NCBI GenBank assembly: GCA_000378025.1
Contig: KB899087.1
Coordinates: 4,087,501 to 4,151,500, forward strand
Length of the DNA: 64,000 nt
Origin: Xanthobacteraceae bacterium 501b
Lineage (GTDB): Bacteria > Pseudomonadota > Alphaproteobacteria > Rhizobiales > Xanthobacteraceae
Direction of reading: 5' to 3'
The notes beneath the pieces are model-generated. The model was not told where the DNA came from. It was given only the letters and a program-made list of their open reading frames with translations, and did not search any database. Position numbers and translations under genes: made by a program. Positions 52,401-61,504 of the stretch are shown here, piece by piece (the first letter of the stretch is position 1; every line of letters begins with the position of its first letter).

Positions 52401-53165
52401 ATGTCAGGGCACGGGTCAAGGCGGGAGCTTTTGTTGACAGTCGCGCGTTCCACCGTTTCTCCGCCCCGCCGCACGGCACGGCCGGCAGCCGCGCGCGCCG
52501 CGCTGGCGGCGGACCCGGCCGGTGCGCGCCCCGAGAGCCCGCGCACCAAGACGCCGCATCGCCTGCGCCGCATCGCCGAGAAGCGCACCGCCATCCTCGA
52601 CGCCGGCCTGTCGCTGTTCTCACGCTACGGCCTGCACGGCACCACGGTGGAGCAGATCGCCCGCACCGCCGCCGTGTCGAAGACCAATCTGTTCTATTAT
52701 TTCGCCTCGAAGGAAGAGGTCTATGTCGGCGTGCTGAGCCGGCTTCTCGACCAGTGGCTGGACCCGCTGCGCGCGCTTGAGGTGGAAACCGACCCGGTCG
52801 AGGGCATCCGCGCCTATATCAGCCGCAAGATCCGCTTCTCCCGCACCCACCCGGAAGCCTCGCGGCTGTTCTGCCTGGAGGTGGTGCAGGGCGCGCCCCT
52901 GCTGCGCGGGGAGCTGGAGACCGCGCTGAAGCAGCTGGTGGACGCCAAGACCGAGGTGATCGCCGGCTGGGTGGCGGCGGGCAAGTTGGCGCCGATCGAC
53001 CCGCATCACCTCATCTTCGCCCTGTGGGCGACGACGCAGCATTATGCCGACTTCGCGGTGCAGATCGACGCGCTGCTCGGCAGGGGGCTGGACGAGGAGG
53101 CCTTTGTCGAAGAGGCTACGCGCAACGTGCAGCGCCTCATCCTCGATGGGCTGCGCCCACGGTGA
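52401..53165 (+). CDS. rutR: TetR-family regulator, RutR-like
   Basis: 254 residues. N-terminal TetR helix-turn-helix (ILDAGLSLFSRYGLHGTTVE, QIARTAAVSKTNLFYYFASK) and the RutR-type ligand domain (ISRKIRFSRTHPEASRLFCL, EVVQGAPLLRGELE, ALWATTQHYADFAVQIDALL). In enteric bacteria RutR senses uracil/thymine and controls pyrimidine use; no rut genes are nearby here. The first ~50 residues are Pro/Arg/Ala-rich. ATG 52401 lacks a ribosome site, while TTG 52431 has GGCGGGAG 8 bases upstream and may be the true start. Confidence 0.85.
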   Translation: MSGHGSRRELLLTVARSTVSPPRRTARPAAARAALAADPAGARPESPRTKTPHRLRRIAEKRTAILDAGLSLFSRYGLHGTTVEQIARTAAVSKTNLFYYFASKEEVYVGVLSRLLDQWLDPLRALEVETDPVEGIRAYISRKIRFSRTHPEASRLFCLEVVQGAPLLRGELETALKQLVDAKTEVIAGWVAAGKLAPIDPHHLIFALWATTQHYADFAVQIDALLGRGLDEEAFVEEATRNVQRLILDGLRPR

Positions 53166-53218
53166 AACGTGCCGGAGGCGCCCCGATCCGGGCGCGGCAC
53201 AGGTAAAAGGACGTTCCG

Positions 53219-53866
53219 ATGAAGCGCCGCGCGCTGCTCCTCACCGCCGCCGGCGCCCTGTTCGGCGCGTGCCTGCCGCTGCTGGCGGCGACACCTGATG
53301 TGTCCCCGCCGGCCGGCGCGGCCAAGCCGCTCGATGTCGACGCCCTGCTGCACGACCCGCAGACCCCGACCTTCGGCAACCCCAAGGGCGACGTCACCAT
53401 CGTCGCCTTCTTCGACTATAATTGCGGCTATTGCCGCAAGTCGCTGCCGGAGCTGGAGCGGCTGGTGACCGAGGATGGCAAGATCCGCCTCGTCTACAAG
53501 GACTGGCCGATCCTGGCGGAATCCTCCGTGGTCGCCGCCCAGCTCGCCTTGGCCGCGAACTACCAGGGCCACTATGTCCTCGCCCACAAGACGCTGATGA
53601 ACCTGTCGGGCAAGCTGACCACCGAGCGCATGAGCGACGCGCTGGCCAAGGCCGGCATCGACCGGGCGAAGCTCGCCAAGGACCTCAAGGCGCATGCCGG
53701 CGACATCGGCGCCCTGCTCAAGCGCACCAATGAGCAGGCCGAGGCGCTCGGCCTGCCGGGCACGCCGGTCTATCTGGTCGGCCCGTTCAAGGTCGCCGCC
53801 GCGCTCGACTATCAGGGCTTCAAGGACGTGGTCGATGACGCCCGCGCGCGGGCGGCGGAACGTTGA
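53219..53866 (+). CDS. DsbA-family thiol-disulfide oxidoreductase
   Basis: 215 residues: signal sequence (RRALLLTAAGALFGACLPLL), then a thioredoxin fold with an inserted helical domain. The active site is CGYC (residues 69-72) in FFDYNCGYCRKSLPELE, and the cis-Pro is in LGLPGTPVYLVG. Probably a periplasmic disulfide oxidase or isomerase of the BdbD/ScsC-like group. Located 53 bases after rutR, independent of it by function. Confidence 0.9.
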   Translation: MKRRALLLTAAGALFGACLPLLAATPDVSPPAGAAKPLDVDALLHDPQTPTFGNPKGDVTIVAFFDYNCGYCRKSLPELERLVTEDGKIRLVYKDWPILAESSVVAAQLALAANYQGHYVLAHKTLMNLSGKLTTERMSDALAKAGIDRAKLAKDLKAHAGDIGALLKRTNEQAEALGLPGTPVYLVGPFKVAAALDYQGFKDVVDDARARAAER

Positions 53867-54093
53867 TGGTTGCCGGTTGGACGGTCTTTCAATACCATAC
53901 CGTCCTGCAGCCGTTCTCATGACAGTTTTGTCCTGATTGCGCCGATATTCGGCAAAGCTGCAGCAGGGATGGCTGCAACCGGACAGGTAAATCGCTCGTC
54001 ACCTGCGGTCCGGAAAGGCCGGGCCTGTTCGCATTCCACGCTTCTCCCTTAAGAGCGGCCGTTCTTTTTATGATAATTTGGGCGAGAAAATAG

Positions 54094-54846
54094 ATGATTG
54101 AAGGCGGTGCAGCCTATCTCGACAAATTGTCTCGATCGAATTCAAGTGAAAGTCAAACTCAAGATGAATATTACGACTATCATAAGAAGAGGTTTGATTG
54201 TGTTATTTCATTCTGTCTGAAATATTGCCCAAATCCGGAATGTAATGTTCTGGATATAGGGCGCAGTGTTCTGTCGGGAATGCTGCTTCAGAAATACAAA
54301 AACGTCACGACGATGGGATTCGCGCTCGATGCCGGAGGGGGGTCAGTGGGTGATCCCCGTCTGGCCGGAATTCGTGGGCATATCGTCTATGACCTCAACA
54401 ACGCCCAGTCGCTCGAAGAGATTCCCTGCGACGAAAAATTCGACCTTGTCGTCTTCGCGGAAGTGGTCGAGCATCTTTACACGGCCCCCGAACTGACGAT
54501 GTTCGCCCTCCGCAGCGTCATGAACCCGGGAGGGATCATGATCCTGCAGACGCCCAATGCCGCCTCGCTCAATCGGCGTATCAAATCGTTCTTTGGCCTC
54601 AGCCCGACCGAACGCATCCGGATCGACAACACCAATCCGGGACATTTTCGCGAATATACGAAGAATGAACTGATCGAAATCGCCCGCATTGTCGGCTTCG
54701 AGGTCTGCGCGCATCATTACCTCGAATATTTCGGCGTGGCCGGTGCCGCGCGCCGATCCATAAAGCGCGCGCTCTTCTCGGCCATCGTGGGGGTCATACC
54801 GCCCTTCCGCAGGGGCCAGACTCTCATCCTGAGGCGCCCGGCCTAA
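54094..54846 (+). CDS. Class I SAM-dependent methyltransferase
   Basis: 250 residues. N-terminal SAM motif NVLDIGRSVLSG (motif I; GRSVLSG in place of GCGxG), then FDLVVFAEVVEHLYTAPELT (the acidic post-II region of the COQ5/UbiE-type family) and MNPGGIMILQTPN. The substrate is unknown; proteins of this type often methylate sugars or lipids. The first half is lower in GC than the second and than the neighbours, a possible sign of transfer. Its upstream gap (53867-54093) is AT-rich at the end and presumably holds its promoter. Confidence 0.8.
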   Translation: MIEGGAAYLDKLSRSNSSESQTQDEYYDYHKKRFDCVISFCLKYCPNPECNVLDIGRSVLSGMLLQKYKNVTTMGFALDAGGGSVGDPRLAGIRGHIVYDLNNAQSLEEIPCDEKFDLVVFAEVVEHLYTAPELTMFALRSVMNPGGIMILQTPNAASLNRRIKSFFGLSPTERIRIDNTNPGHFREYTKNELIEIARIVGFEVCAHHYLEYFGVAGAARRSIKRALFSAIVGVIPPFRRGQTLILRRPA

Positions 54847-54885
54847 GCTCCCGCATCGGCCGGCAACAGGCGCGAGGAGGGAGCG

Positions 54886-56463
54886 TCAGCCCTCGACCAG
54901 CGTCCGCGCCTGGGCGAGCAGTTGCTCAGGTGTTTGCGTCGAATCCAGCCGCGCCCAGTCGAGCGGGCCGGCCTCGCGCCCGGCCTGCCAGCGCACCACC
55001 TCCGCCGTGGCGTCGGAAGCGTCGCCGCGCCGCGCCGCCACCCGGCCGGCCAGCGCCTCGACAGGCGCCTCCAGCCACAGGCCGATAAAATCCACCCCGC
55101 CTTCATGCGCCAGCGCCGCGATCTCGGCGCGCTCATCCGGGCGCTGGTGCACGGCGTCGACGATGACGCCATGGCCGGCGGCGAGAATCGCCTCCGCCCG
55201 CGCCCTGAGCGTGGCATAGACCTGCTGCGTCGCCTCCATCGAATAGGCTTCCTGCGGCAGGCGTTCCAGTTCGGGCGTGCCGTGGAGGCGCTTGCGCTCG
55301 ACATCCGAGCGCAGATGCACCGCGCCGGGCAGCGGCCCCAGATGCGGCGCCAGCGCGGCGGCGAGCGTGCTTTTGCCGGAGCCGGACAGCCCGCCCACTG
55401 CCACCAGCTTCACCGGGCGCGGCGCCAGCGCCTCCTCGGCGAAGGCGAGATAGGCCCGTGCCTCCTCGCCCGCCTGCGCCCGGCCGGCGGGATCGCGAAA
55501 AGCCGCCGCCGCCGCGCCCACCTGCGCCCGTATCGCCGCGCGCAAAGCGAGGAACAGCGGCAGCGCCGCCAGCCCGTCATAGGGCGGCGCCGCGCCGCAG
55601 GCGATGAGGTAGCGGTTGAGCAGCAGATTGGCGGCGACGCCGTGCCCGCGCAGAGCGATGTCCATGAGAAGGAAAGCGAGGTCGTAGAGCCGGTCGATGC
55701 TGGCCAGCGCCTCGTCGAATTCCAGCGCGTCGAACAGCACCGGCGCGCCGTCGATGAGCGCGATGTTGCGCAGATGCAAATCGCCATGGCAGCGCCGCAC
55801 CTCGCCCGCCGCCGCGCGGCGCGCCAGCAGCGGCTCCACCCGGTCGAAGGCTTCAAGGAAGCCGGCCTCCAGCGCCGAGACCCGGCCCGGGGGCAGCAGG
55901 TCGGGCGCCTCGCGCAGCCCGGCGACGACGTTGCGCGCCACCGCCCGCAACTCCCGGCCGGAGCTGCCGGTGATCACAGGCGCGCGCTCATGCGCGGCCG
56001 CCACCGCCTGCGCCAGCGCGGCGATCAGGGGCGGCGCAAGCCTCTCGCCTTTCTCGCCCGCGCCTGTCTCGCCCCCGCGGGCGAGAACATGGTCGAGCGT
56101 GGCGGTTTCGTCGAAACGGGCCATATGCACCGCCCATTCCACCACCTCGCCCTCGCCGCCCAGATGCAGCGCGCCGCCGCGCCGGACGATGGGGGTGAGC
56201 CCGAGATAGAGCGCGGGGGCGGTGGCGCGGTTCAGTTCCAGCTCGCGGGCGCAGGCCTGCCGGCGCTTGTCCAGCGTGGAGAAATCCATGAAGGAAAACC
56301 GCACGGCGCGCTTGACCTTGTAGACATCGGCGCCGGCGAGAAACACCGCCGCGCCATGGGTGTCGATGCGGGCGACGGGGGCCTCCACCCCATGGGTGGC
56401 GGGGTCGGCGAGCAGGGCGAACACCGCCTCCTGGTCGGCGACGACATGGTCATTGGCACTCAT
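54886..56463 (-). CDS. APH-like kinase domain fused to AAA_33 P-loop kinase
   Basis: 525 residues. The N-terminal ~330 residues are aminoglycoside-phosphotransferase-like (KVKRAVRFSFMDFSTLDKRR, then the HGDLHLRNI catalytic loop and LFDALEFDEALASIDRLYDL). The C-terminal domain is a P-loop kinase (GGLSGSGKSTLAAALAPHLG). The family is annotated as bifunctional APH/ATP-binding, function unknown, not an antibiotic-resistance gene. Its stop lies 40 bases from the methyltransferase stop, so the two genes converge. Confidence 0.88.
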   Translation of the reverse strand: MSANDHVVADQEAVFALLADPATHGVEAPVARIDTHGAAVFLAGADVYKVKRAVRFSFMDFSTLDKRRQACARELELNRATAPALYLGLTPIVRRGGALHLGGEGEVVEWAVHMARFDETATLDHVLARGGETGAGEKGERLAPPLIAALAQAVAAAHERAPVITGSSGRELRAVARNVVAGLREAPDLLPPGRVSALEAGFLEAFDRVEPLLARRAAAGEVRRCHGDLHLRNIALIDGAPVLFDALEFDEALASIDRLYDLAFLLMDIALRGHGVAANLLLNRYLIACGAAPPYDGLAALPLFLALRAAIRAQVGAAAAAFRDPAGRAQAGEEARAYLAFAEEALAPRPVKLVAVGGLSGSGKSTLAAALAPHLGPLPGAVHLRSDVERKRLHGTPELERLPQEAYSMEATQQVYATLRARAEAILAAGHGVIVDAVHQRPDERAEIAALAHEGGVDFIGLWLEAPVEALAGRVAARRGDASDATAEVVRWQAGREAGPLDWARLDSTQTPEQLLAQARTLVEG

Positions 56464-56617
56464 GCTGGTTATCTAAGCCCGCCCGCCCGGTCCGCGCTAT
56501 CCGGCAACTGACGCAGGGAACGTCCTCCCCGGGCGATTGACAAGTGCCCCGGCGCCGGTTTCCTCCCCGGTGAAGGCCCATATGTGAGCCCCCATTCCCT
56601 TCGCCGCAGGACACGCC

Positions 56618-57670
56618 GTGACCGAGACCCCCGCCTCCCGCCCGCCCGGCTTCGGCAGCGACAATGTCGCCGGCATCTCCCCGGCCATTCTGGCCGCGCT
56701 TGCCGCCGCCAATGAAGGGCCGATGCCCTCCTATGGCGCTGACGAGATCTCCGCCCGCGTCACCGCGCGGCTCTCCGCCCTGTTCGAGCGCGAGGTTTCG
56801 GTGCTGCTGGTCTCGACCGGCACCGCCGCCAATGCGCTGGCTTTGAGCGTGCTCACCCCGCCCTGGGGCGCGGTGCTGTGCCATGCCGACAGCCATATCG
56901 AGAATGACGAATGCGGCGCGCCGGAATTCTTCACCGGTGGCGCCAAGCTTGTGCATGTGCCGGGTGCGAACGCGAAGATCGATCCCGTCGCTCTCGCCGA
57001 CGCCGCCCGCCGCAACCGGGGCGATGTGCATTGCGTGCAGCCTTCCTGCGTCTCCATCACCCAGGCCACGGAACTTGGCACGCTCTATTCGGTGGAAGAG
57101 ACCGCCGCCCTCGGCGCGGTGTGCCGCGACGCCGGCCTGCCGCTGCATATGGACGGTTCGCGCTTCGCCAATGCGGTGGCGGCGCTGGGCGCATCGCCCG
57201 CCGACATGACCTGGAAAGCCGGGGTCGACATCCTCTCCTTTGGCGCCACCAAGAACGGCGCGCTGGGGGTGGAGGCGATCGTGCTGTTCGATCCGGCGCG
57301 GGCGGGGGAACTCGCCTTCCGCCGCAAGCGCGGCGGCCACCTCGCCTCCAAGATGCGGTTTCTCGCGGCGCAGATGGACGCCTATCTCGACGGCGACCTC
57401 TGGCTCGCCAATGCCCGCCACGCCAATGCCATGGCGGCGCGGCTTTCCGCGGGGCTCGCCGGCATTGCCGGGGTGGAGATTCAGGGCGTGGTGGAGGCCA
57501 ACATGCTGTTCGTTCGCCTGCCCGCCCCGATGTGCGAGGGCCTGCTGGCGCAGGGCTTCCGTTTCTATACGGACCGCTGGGGCGCCGGCGTGGTGCGTCT
57601 CGTCACCTCGTTCGCCACCTCCGAGAGCGATGTCGACCGGCTCATTGAGGCGGCGCGGGCGCTGGCGTGA
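56618..57670 (+). CDS. ltaE: Low-specificity L-threonine aldolase family protein
   Basis: 350 residues with GTG start. PLP fold-type I beta-eliminating-lyase family: SDNVAGISPAILAALAAANE, YGADEISARVTARLSALFER, HADSHIENDECGAPEFFTGG, LHMDGSRFANAVAALGASPA and the PLP-Lys 212 in SFGATKNGALGVEAIV. Cleaves threonine or related beta-hydroxy amino acids to glycine and an aldehyde. No neighbouring gene suggests a narrower role. Confidence 0.9.
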   Translation: MTETPASRPPGFGSDNVAGISPAILAALAAANEGPMPSYGADEISARVTARLSALFEREVSVLLVSTGTAANALALSVLTPPWGAVLCHADSHIENDECGAPEFFTGGAKLVHVPGANAKIDPVALADAARRNRGDVHCVQPSCVSITQATELGTLYSVEETAALGAVCRDAGLPLHMDGSRFANAVAALGASPADMTWKAGVDILSFGATKNGALGVEAIVLFDPARAGELAFRRKRGGHLASKMRFLAAQMDAYLDGDLWLANARHANAMAARLSAGLAGIAGVEIQGVVEANMLFVRLPAPMCEGLLAQGFRFYTDRWGAGVVRLVTSFATSESDVDRLIEAARALA

Positions 57671-57997
57671 GGGGCGCGCCGGGGTGCGCTTGCGTGAGGC
57701 GCGTGCGTGCTTCGAGGCAGGCCTGTCGGCCGGCACCTCAGCATGACGGGCCCCTGTACCGACATTCGTCATCCTGAGGTGCCCGGCCATCGGCCGGGAC
57801 TCGAAGGACGCAGGCGAGGGCACGGGAAGAGTCATTCCCACACTGCACCCCGTCATCCCCAGGCTTGACCCGGGGATCCACGACTTCCGCTATCCGGCGG
57901 CAGTTAAGGCGTGGAGGACCGGGTCAAGCCCGGCCATGACGGCGATCGGTGGGAATGCGGCCTGTGGCCGTCCGGGATGACGGATCGCGTAACATCC
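57671..57997. repeat. Cluster of REP-type palindromes
   Basis: 327 non-coding bases between ltaE and the MocR gene with two repeat kinds. One pair (57705-57750 and 57770-57815) combines CACCTCAGCATGACGG and CGTCATCCTGAGGTG in inverted orientation. The other pair is CATCCCCAGGCTTGACCCGG from 57853 and GACCGGGTCAAGCCCGGCC from 57917, inverted. They form a BIME-like block between convergent genes and may terminate transcription in both directions. Confidence 0.75.
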
Positions 57998-59383
57998 TCA
58001 CATCACAGCCGACACCACCTCGGGCGATTCCTCCAGCGCGTGCGCCATGAAATCCAGCGCCGAGCGGATCTGCGCCCGGCTCGCCGGGCCGCCGAGGCAC
58101 ACCCGCACCGCCTCGATCGCCGGGCCGGCGACGGTGAAGGCGTCGCTTGCCACCACGCCGATGCCGGTGGAACGCATGTGACCGACAAAGGCCGAGCGGG
58201 TCCAGGGCGCGGGCAGCTCGATCCAGAGATTGAAGCTCAGCGGGTCGGCGCGGAAGCTGCCCTTGGGCAGGATCTCGCTCGCCAGCGCCTGCCGAGCGGC
58301 CGTCTCCGCGCGGATGAAGCGCAGCAGCGTGTCGGCGGTGCCGTCCTCGATCCAGCGCGTCGCCAGCGCGGTGGTGAGCGGCGAGGCCATCACATTGGCG
58401 GTGCGCAGGGCGCTGGCGAAGGGGTAGCCCGCGCGGGCCTCGGGCGCGACGACATAGGCGGCGCGCAGGCCGGCGCCGATGCATTTGGCCAGCCCGGCAA
58501 TGTGCCAGGTCAGGTCTGGCGCGATGGCAGCGAGCGGCGGCGGGCCGTGCGGCGGCACGAAGCCATAGGCGTCATCCTCGACGATCGGCACGCCGAAGCG
58601 CCGCGCCACCTTGGCGATCGCCTCGCGCCGCTCCTCGGGAATGGTGAGTGTGGTGGGGTTCTGCAGCGTCGGGTTGAGATAGAGCGCCTTCGGGCTCATC
58701 TCGCGGCAGGCCTGTGCGAAAGCGTCGGGGTCGATGCCGTCAAGGTCCATCGGCAGGCCGTGAAGCTTGATGCCGAGCTGAGCGGCGATGGCGCGCACGC
58801 CGGGATAGGTGATCGCCTCGCACAGGATCACATCGCCCGGCCGGGCCAGAAGGCCGAAAATGCCGAGCAAAGCGGGGTGGGCGCCCGGGGTGACGAAAAT
58901 GCGCTCCTGCGCCGGCACCAGCGCCCGCCGGCCGAGCCAGGCGGACGCCGCGTCCTTGTCCGCCGCCGTGCCGCCAAAACCCTGGTAGCGCAGCAGGGCG
59001 ACGAGATCGCGCGCCACCTCGGCCAGCCCTTCCTGCATGCGCTCGATCAGCGCCGGGTCGTCCGGCTCGGGCGGCAGGTTCATCGAGAGATCGACCGTGC
59101 CGGGCTTGGGTGCGGTGGTCGCGCGGGTCTTCGGGCGCGGCGCGCCGGTCACGAAGGTGCCCTGGCCGACGCGGGATTCGACGAGGCCGCGCTTCTGCGC
59201 CTCGACATAGCCGCGCGCCACGGTGGTGAAATCGATGTCGAGCTTGGCCGCGAGCTTGCGCTGCGGCGGCAGCCGGTCGCCGATGGAAAGCCGCCCGGCG
59301 CGGATGTCCTCGCCGATCAGGTCGGCAATGGCGAGGTAGCGCGGCTTGTCGGAGCGGGCGAGGTCGGGAATCCAGTCGGCCAT
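57998..59383 (-). CDS. MocR-type PLP-dependent regulator/aminotransferase
   Basis: 461 residues: GntR-type winged helix (YLAIADLIGEDIRAGRLSIG, DRLPPQRKLAAKLDIDFTTV) and a fold-type I aminotransferase domain (YPGVRAIAAQLGIKLHGLPM, IVEDDAYGFVPPHG, Lys in AGLAKCIGAGLRAA). Unlike EnuR it does not sit next to a pathway operon; the closest genes are the nit cluster, transcribed away from it. Its target is unknown. ATG 59383 is preferred over GTG 59395. Confidence 0.85.
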   Translation of the reverse strand: MADWIPDLARSDKPRYLAIADLIGEDIRAGRLSIGDRLPPQRKLAAKLDIDFTTVARGYVEAQKRGLVESRVGQGTFVTGAPRPKTRATTAPKPGTVDLSMNLPPEPDDPALIERMQEGLAEVARDLVALLRYQGFGGTAADKDAASAWLGRRALVPAQERIFVTPGAHPALLGIFGLLARPGDVILCEAITYPGVRAIAAQLGIKLHGLPMDLDGIDPDAFAQACREMSPKALYLNPTLQNPTTLTIPEERREAIAKVARRFGVPIVEDDAYGFVPPHGPPPLAAIAPDLTWHIAGLAKCIGAGLRAAYVVAPEARAGYPFASALRTANVMASPLTTALATRWIEDGTADTLLRFIRAETAARQALASEILPKGSFRADPLSFNLWIELPAPWTRSAFVGHMRSTGIGVVASDAFTVAGPAIEAVRVCLGGPASRAQIRSALDFMAHALEESPEVVSAVM

Positions 59384-59848
59384 GCGTCTCGTCACCTGTC
59401 TTATCCCGGACAGCCGTCAGGCCGATTCGGAATTGTCTGCCAGAGCGGAGTGCGATCCCGGCTCTCGCGGCGCTCGGCCGGGATGACGGTCTCCATCCTA
59501 CCTCGCCCTAATTGACTGTATAATGTTGCAGAGGTGGTCTGTCACCCTTGGTCCACAACTTGCTGCGTAAGCGCGGTACCGGACCCGACGCCAGCGCCTG
59601 CGCAGGAAGCGGGCAGTGTCCCGCCAGTTCTCTAAGCGTCCGCCCGCTTTCTCGCCACTGCCGCCTTCACGCATCACGTGTGATTGAATGTAATATTGTA
59701 TGTAATTTGATTGTTTTGATGATTCTTTTTGCATTCTGTCAATTGGCACATTGATTGCAATTCACCTGGCGTACCCGGCGCAGAGCCGGCCCGATTGCAG
59801 CCCATGGCCGGCCCCCGCCGGCCCATTGCAGCAGCCAAGGAGAGCGAC
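59384..59848. other. Divergent regulatory gap between MocR gene and nitB
   Basis: 465 non-coding bases. Beyond the sigma-54 promoter (59744-59759, separate entry), ATGTAAT is repeated at 59688-59694 and 59700-59706, a 12-bp periodicity that could be part of an activator binding site, with TATTGTA between. The MocR promoter should lie at about 59400-59530 on the minus strand; no clear -10/-35 was identified. No gene is seen. Confidence 0.45.
59744..59759 (+). promoter_or_regulatory. Sigma-54 promoter of the nit cluster
   Basis: TGGCAC, five bases, then TTGCA: the full -24/-12 consensus (GG at 59745-59746 and GC at 59757-59758). It lies 90 bases before the nitB start. In the known cluster the first gene nitA encodes a sigma-54-dependent activator; none is adjacent here, so that activator is elsewhere or another protein serves. 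Confidence 0.85.
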
Positions 59849-60331
59849 ATGGCCACCATCACCGTGCCGGCCCATGCCAAGGGCGACGTGCTCGTCGATT
59901 ATGAGGACAAGAAGTTCGAGGACGTAAAGGCCGCCCCCGGCGAGAAGGCGCTCGTCACCTTCCACACCGTCGCCTTCGAGGGCTCGATCGGCCTGGTGAA
60001 CCTGCTGCAGGCCTCGCGCCTGATCCAGAAGGGCTTCGAGACCTCGGTGCTGCTCTATGGCCCCGGCGTCACGCTCGGCGTGCAGCGCGGCTTTCCCAAG
60101 CTCGGCGACGAGGCGTTTCCCGGCCATCTCAACTTCAACAACCGCATCGAGAAGATCCTGAACGATGGCGGTAAGGTCTATGCCTGCCGCTTCGCCCTGC
60201 AGGCGCTGTACGGCCATGGCGAGGGCGCGCTGATCCCCGGCATCGTGCCGATCAGTCCGCTGGATGTGCTCGACATCGTGCTGCTCCACCGGCGCGAGAA
60301 CGCCTTCATCCTCGATACCTGGACGTTGTGA
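59849..60331 (+). CDS. nitB: MSMEG_0572/Sll0783-family protein, NitB
   Basis: 160 residues: [80 protein letters not shown]. Full-length match in pattern to the DsrE-like small protein that begins Nit1C clusters (Sll0783 in Synechocystis, named in nitrogen starvation). Biochemical role unknown. AAGGAGAG sits 6 bases before ATG 59849, fixing the start. Confidence 0.9.
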   Translation: MATITVPAHAKGDVLVDYEDKKFEDVKAAPGEKALVTFHTVAFEGSIGLVNLLQASRLIQKGFETSVLLYGPGVTLGVQRGFPKLGDEAFPGHLNFNNRIEKILNDGGKVYACRFALQALYGHGEGALIPGIVPISPLDVLDIVLLHRRENAFILDTWTL

Positions 60332-60352
60332 CGGCTTTTCACTGACCGAGCG

Positions 60353-60386
60353 ATCCCGGATCGGCGGCAGGGCCGCCGTCCGGGAT
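60353..60386. repeat. Intercistronic REP-type hairpin
   Basis: ATCCCGGAT CGGCGGC, loop AGG, GCCGCCG TCCGGGAT: a 15-bp stem with one bulged T between nitB and nitC. Related words (CCGGGATGACG) recur at 57975 and 59403, so this belongs to a dispersed REP family. It may reduce or stabilise the downstream mRNA. Confidence 0.65.
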
Positions 60387-60412
60387 GACGCCCGAGGCCG
60401 GAGGAGGCCGCC

Positions 60413-61504
60413 ATGGCCGAGATGAAAAGTGCCGAAAGACCCAGCGCCGAAAAGCGCATCGTGCGCGTCGCCGCGGTGCAGATCGCGCCCTCGCTCGACA
60501 GCCTGGAGGGCACGCTCACCCGCGTGCTCGCCGCGCTGGAAGAGGCGGCGGGCAAGGGGGCGCAGCTTGTCGTGTTCCCCGAAACCTTCCTGCCCTGGTA
60601 CCCCTATTTCTCCTTCGTCCTGCCGCCCGTACTGACCGGGGCGGAGCATCTGCGGCTTTACGAACACGCCGTGCTTGTCCCCGGCCCGGTGACGGAGGCG
60701 GTGAGCGCCAGCGCCCGCCGGCTCGGCGTCGTCGTGGTGCTGGGGGTGAACGAGCGCGACCATGGCTCGCTCTACAATGCGCAGCTGATCTTCGACGCCG
60801 ATGGCTCGCTCAAGCTGAAGCGCCGCAAGATCACCCCCACCTTCCATGAGCGGATGATCTGGGGCCAGGGCGATGGCGCCGGGCTCAAGGTCGTCGACAC
60901 CGCCGTCGGCCGCGTCGGCGCGCTGGCCTGCTGGGAGCATTACAACCCGCTGGCCCGCTACGCGCTGATGACCCAGCACGAGGAAATCCACGTCGCCCAG
61001 TTCCCCGGCTCGCTGGTCGGGCCGATCTTCGCCGAGCAGATCGAGGTGACGATCCGCCACCACGCGCTGGAATCGGGCTGCTTCGTCGTCAACGCCACCG
61101 GCTGGCTCACCGACGAACAAATCGCCCGCATCTCCCCCGACGAGCGGCTGCGCAAGGCGCTCACCGGCGGCTGCATGAGCGCGATCATCTCGCCCGAGGG
61201 CAGCCATGTCGTGCCCCCGCTCACCACAGGCGAGGGCATCCTGATCGCCGATCTCGACATGGCGCTCATCACCAAGCGCAAGCGGATGATGGATTCGGTC
61301 GGCCATTACGCCCGGCCGGAACTGCTCAGCCTCCACCACGACACACGCCCGGCCGTGCCCGTCCACACCGCTGCCGGGGCCCCTTTCCCCGTCCAGACAG
61401 GGAGCGTTTCCGATGAAGCCGATGGATCTCGCCAGCGAACTCACGCCGCTGCCGACGCAGCAGCTGATCAACGAATTGCAGTCCTACGGGGTGCGGCTGG
61501 TTGA
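60413..61504 (+). CDS. nitC: Nit6803-type nitrilase NitC
   Basis: 363 residues of the nitrilase superfamily. Catalytic triad Glu 57 ([12 protein letters not shown]), Lys 139 ([12 protein letters not shown]), Cys 173 ([14 protein letters not shown]). The sequence pattern is that of the cluster-linked Nit6803 family. In pseudomonads with this cluster it hydrolyses nitriles or cyanide to ammonia, and the genes are needed for growth on cyanide. The last ~30 residues read through the beginning of nitD in another frame (92-bp overlap) and look unlike the family. Confidence 0.9.
   Translation: MAEMKSAERPSAEKRIVRVAAVQIAPSLDSLEGTLTRVLAALEEAAGKGAQLVVFPETFLPWYPYFSFVLPPVLTGAEHLRLYEHAVLVPGPVTEAVSASARRLGVVVVLGVNERDHGSLYNAQLIFDADGSLKLKRRKITPTFHERMIWGQGDGAGLKVVDTAVGRVGALACWEHYNPLARYALMTQHEEIHVAQFPGSLVGPIFAEQIEVTIRHHALESGCFVVNATGWLTDEQIARISPDERLRKALTGGCMSAIISPEGSHVVPPLTTGEGILIADLDMALITKRKRMMDSVGHYARPELLSLHHDTRPAVPVHTAAGAPFPVQTGSVSDEADGSRQRTHAAADAAADQRIAVLRGAAG

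Noticed and set aside
57912..57942. Small RNA or riboswitch in the ltaE-MocR gap
   Set aside because: The structure is explained by paired REP palindromes, and no conserved riboswitch core is visible.
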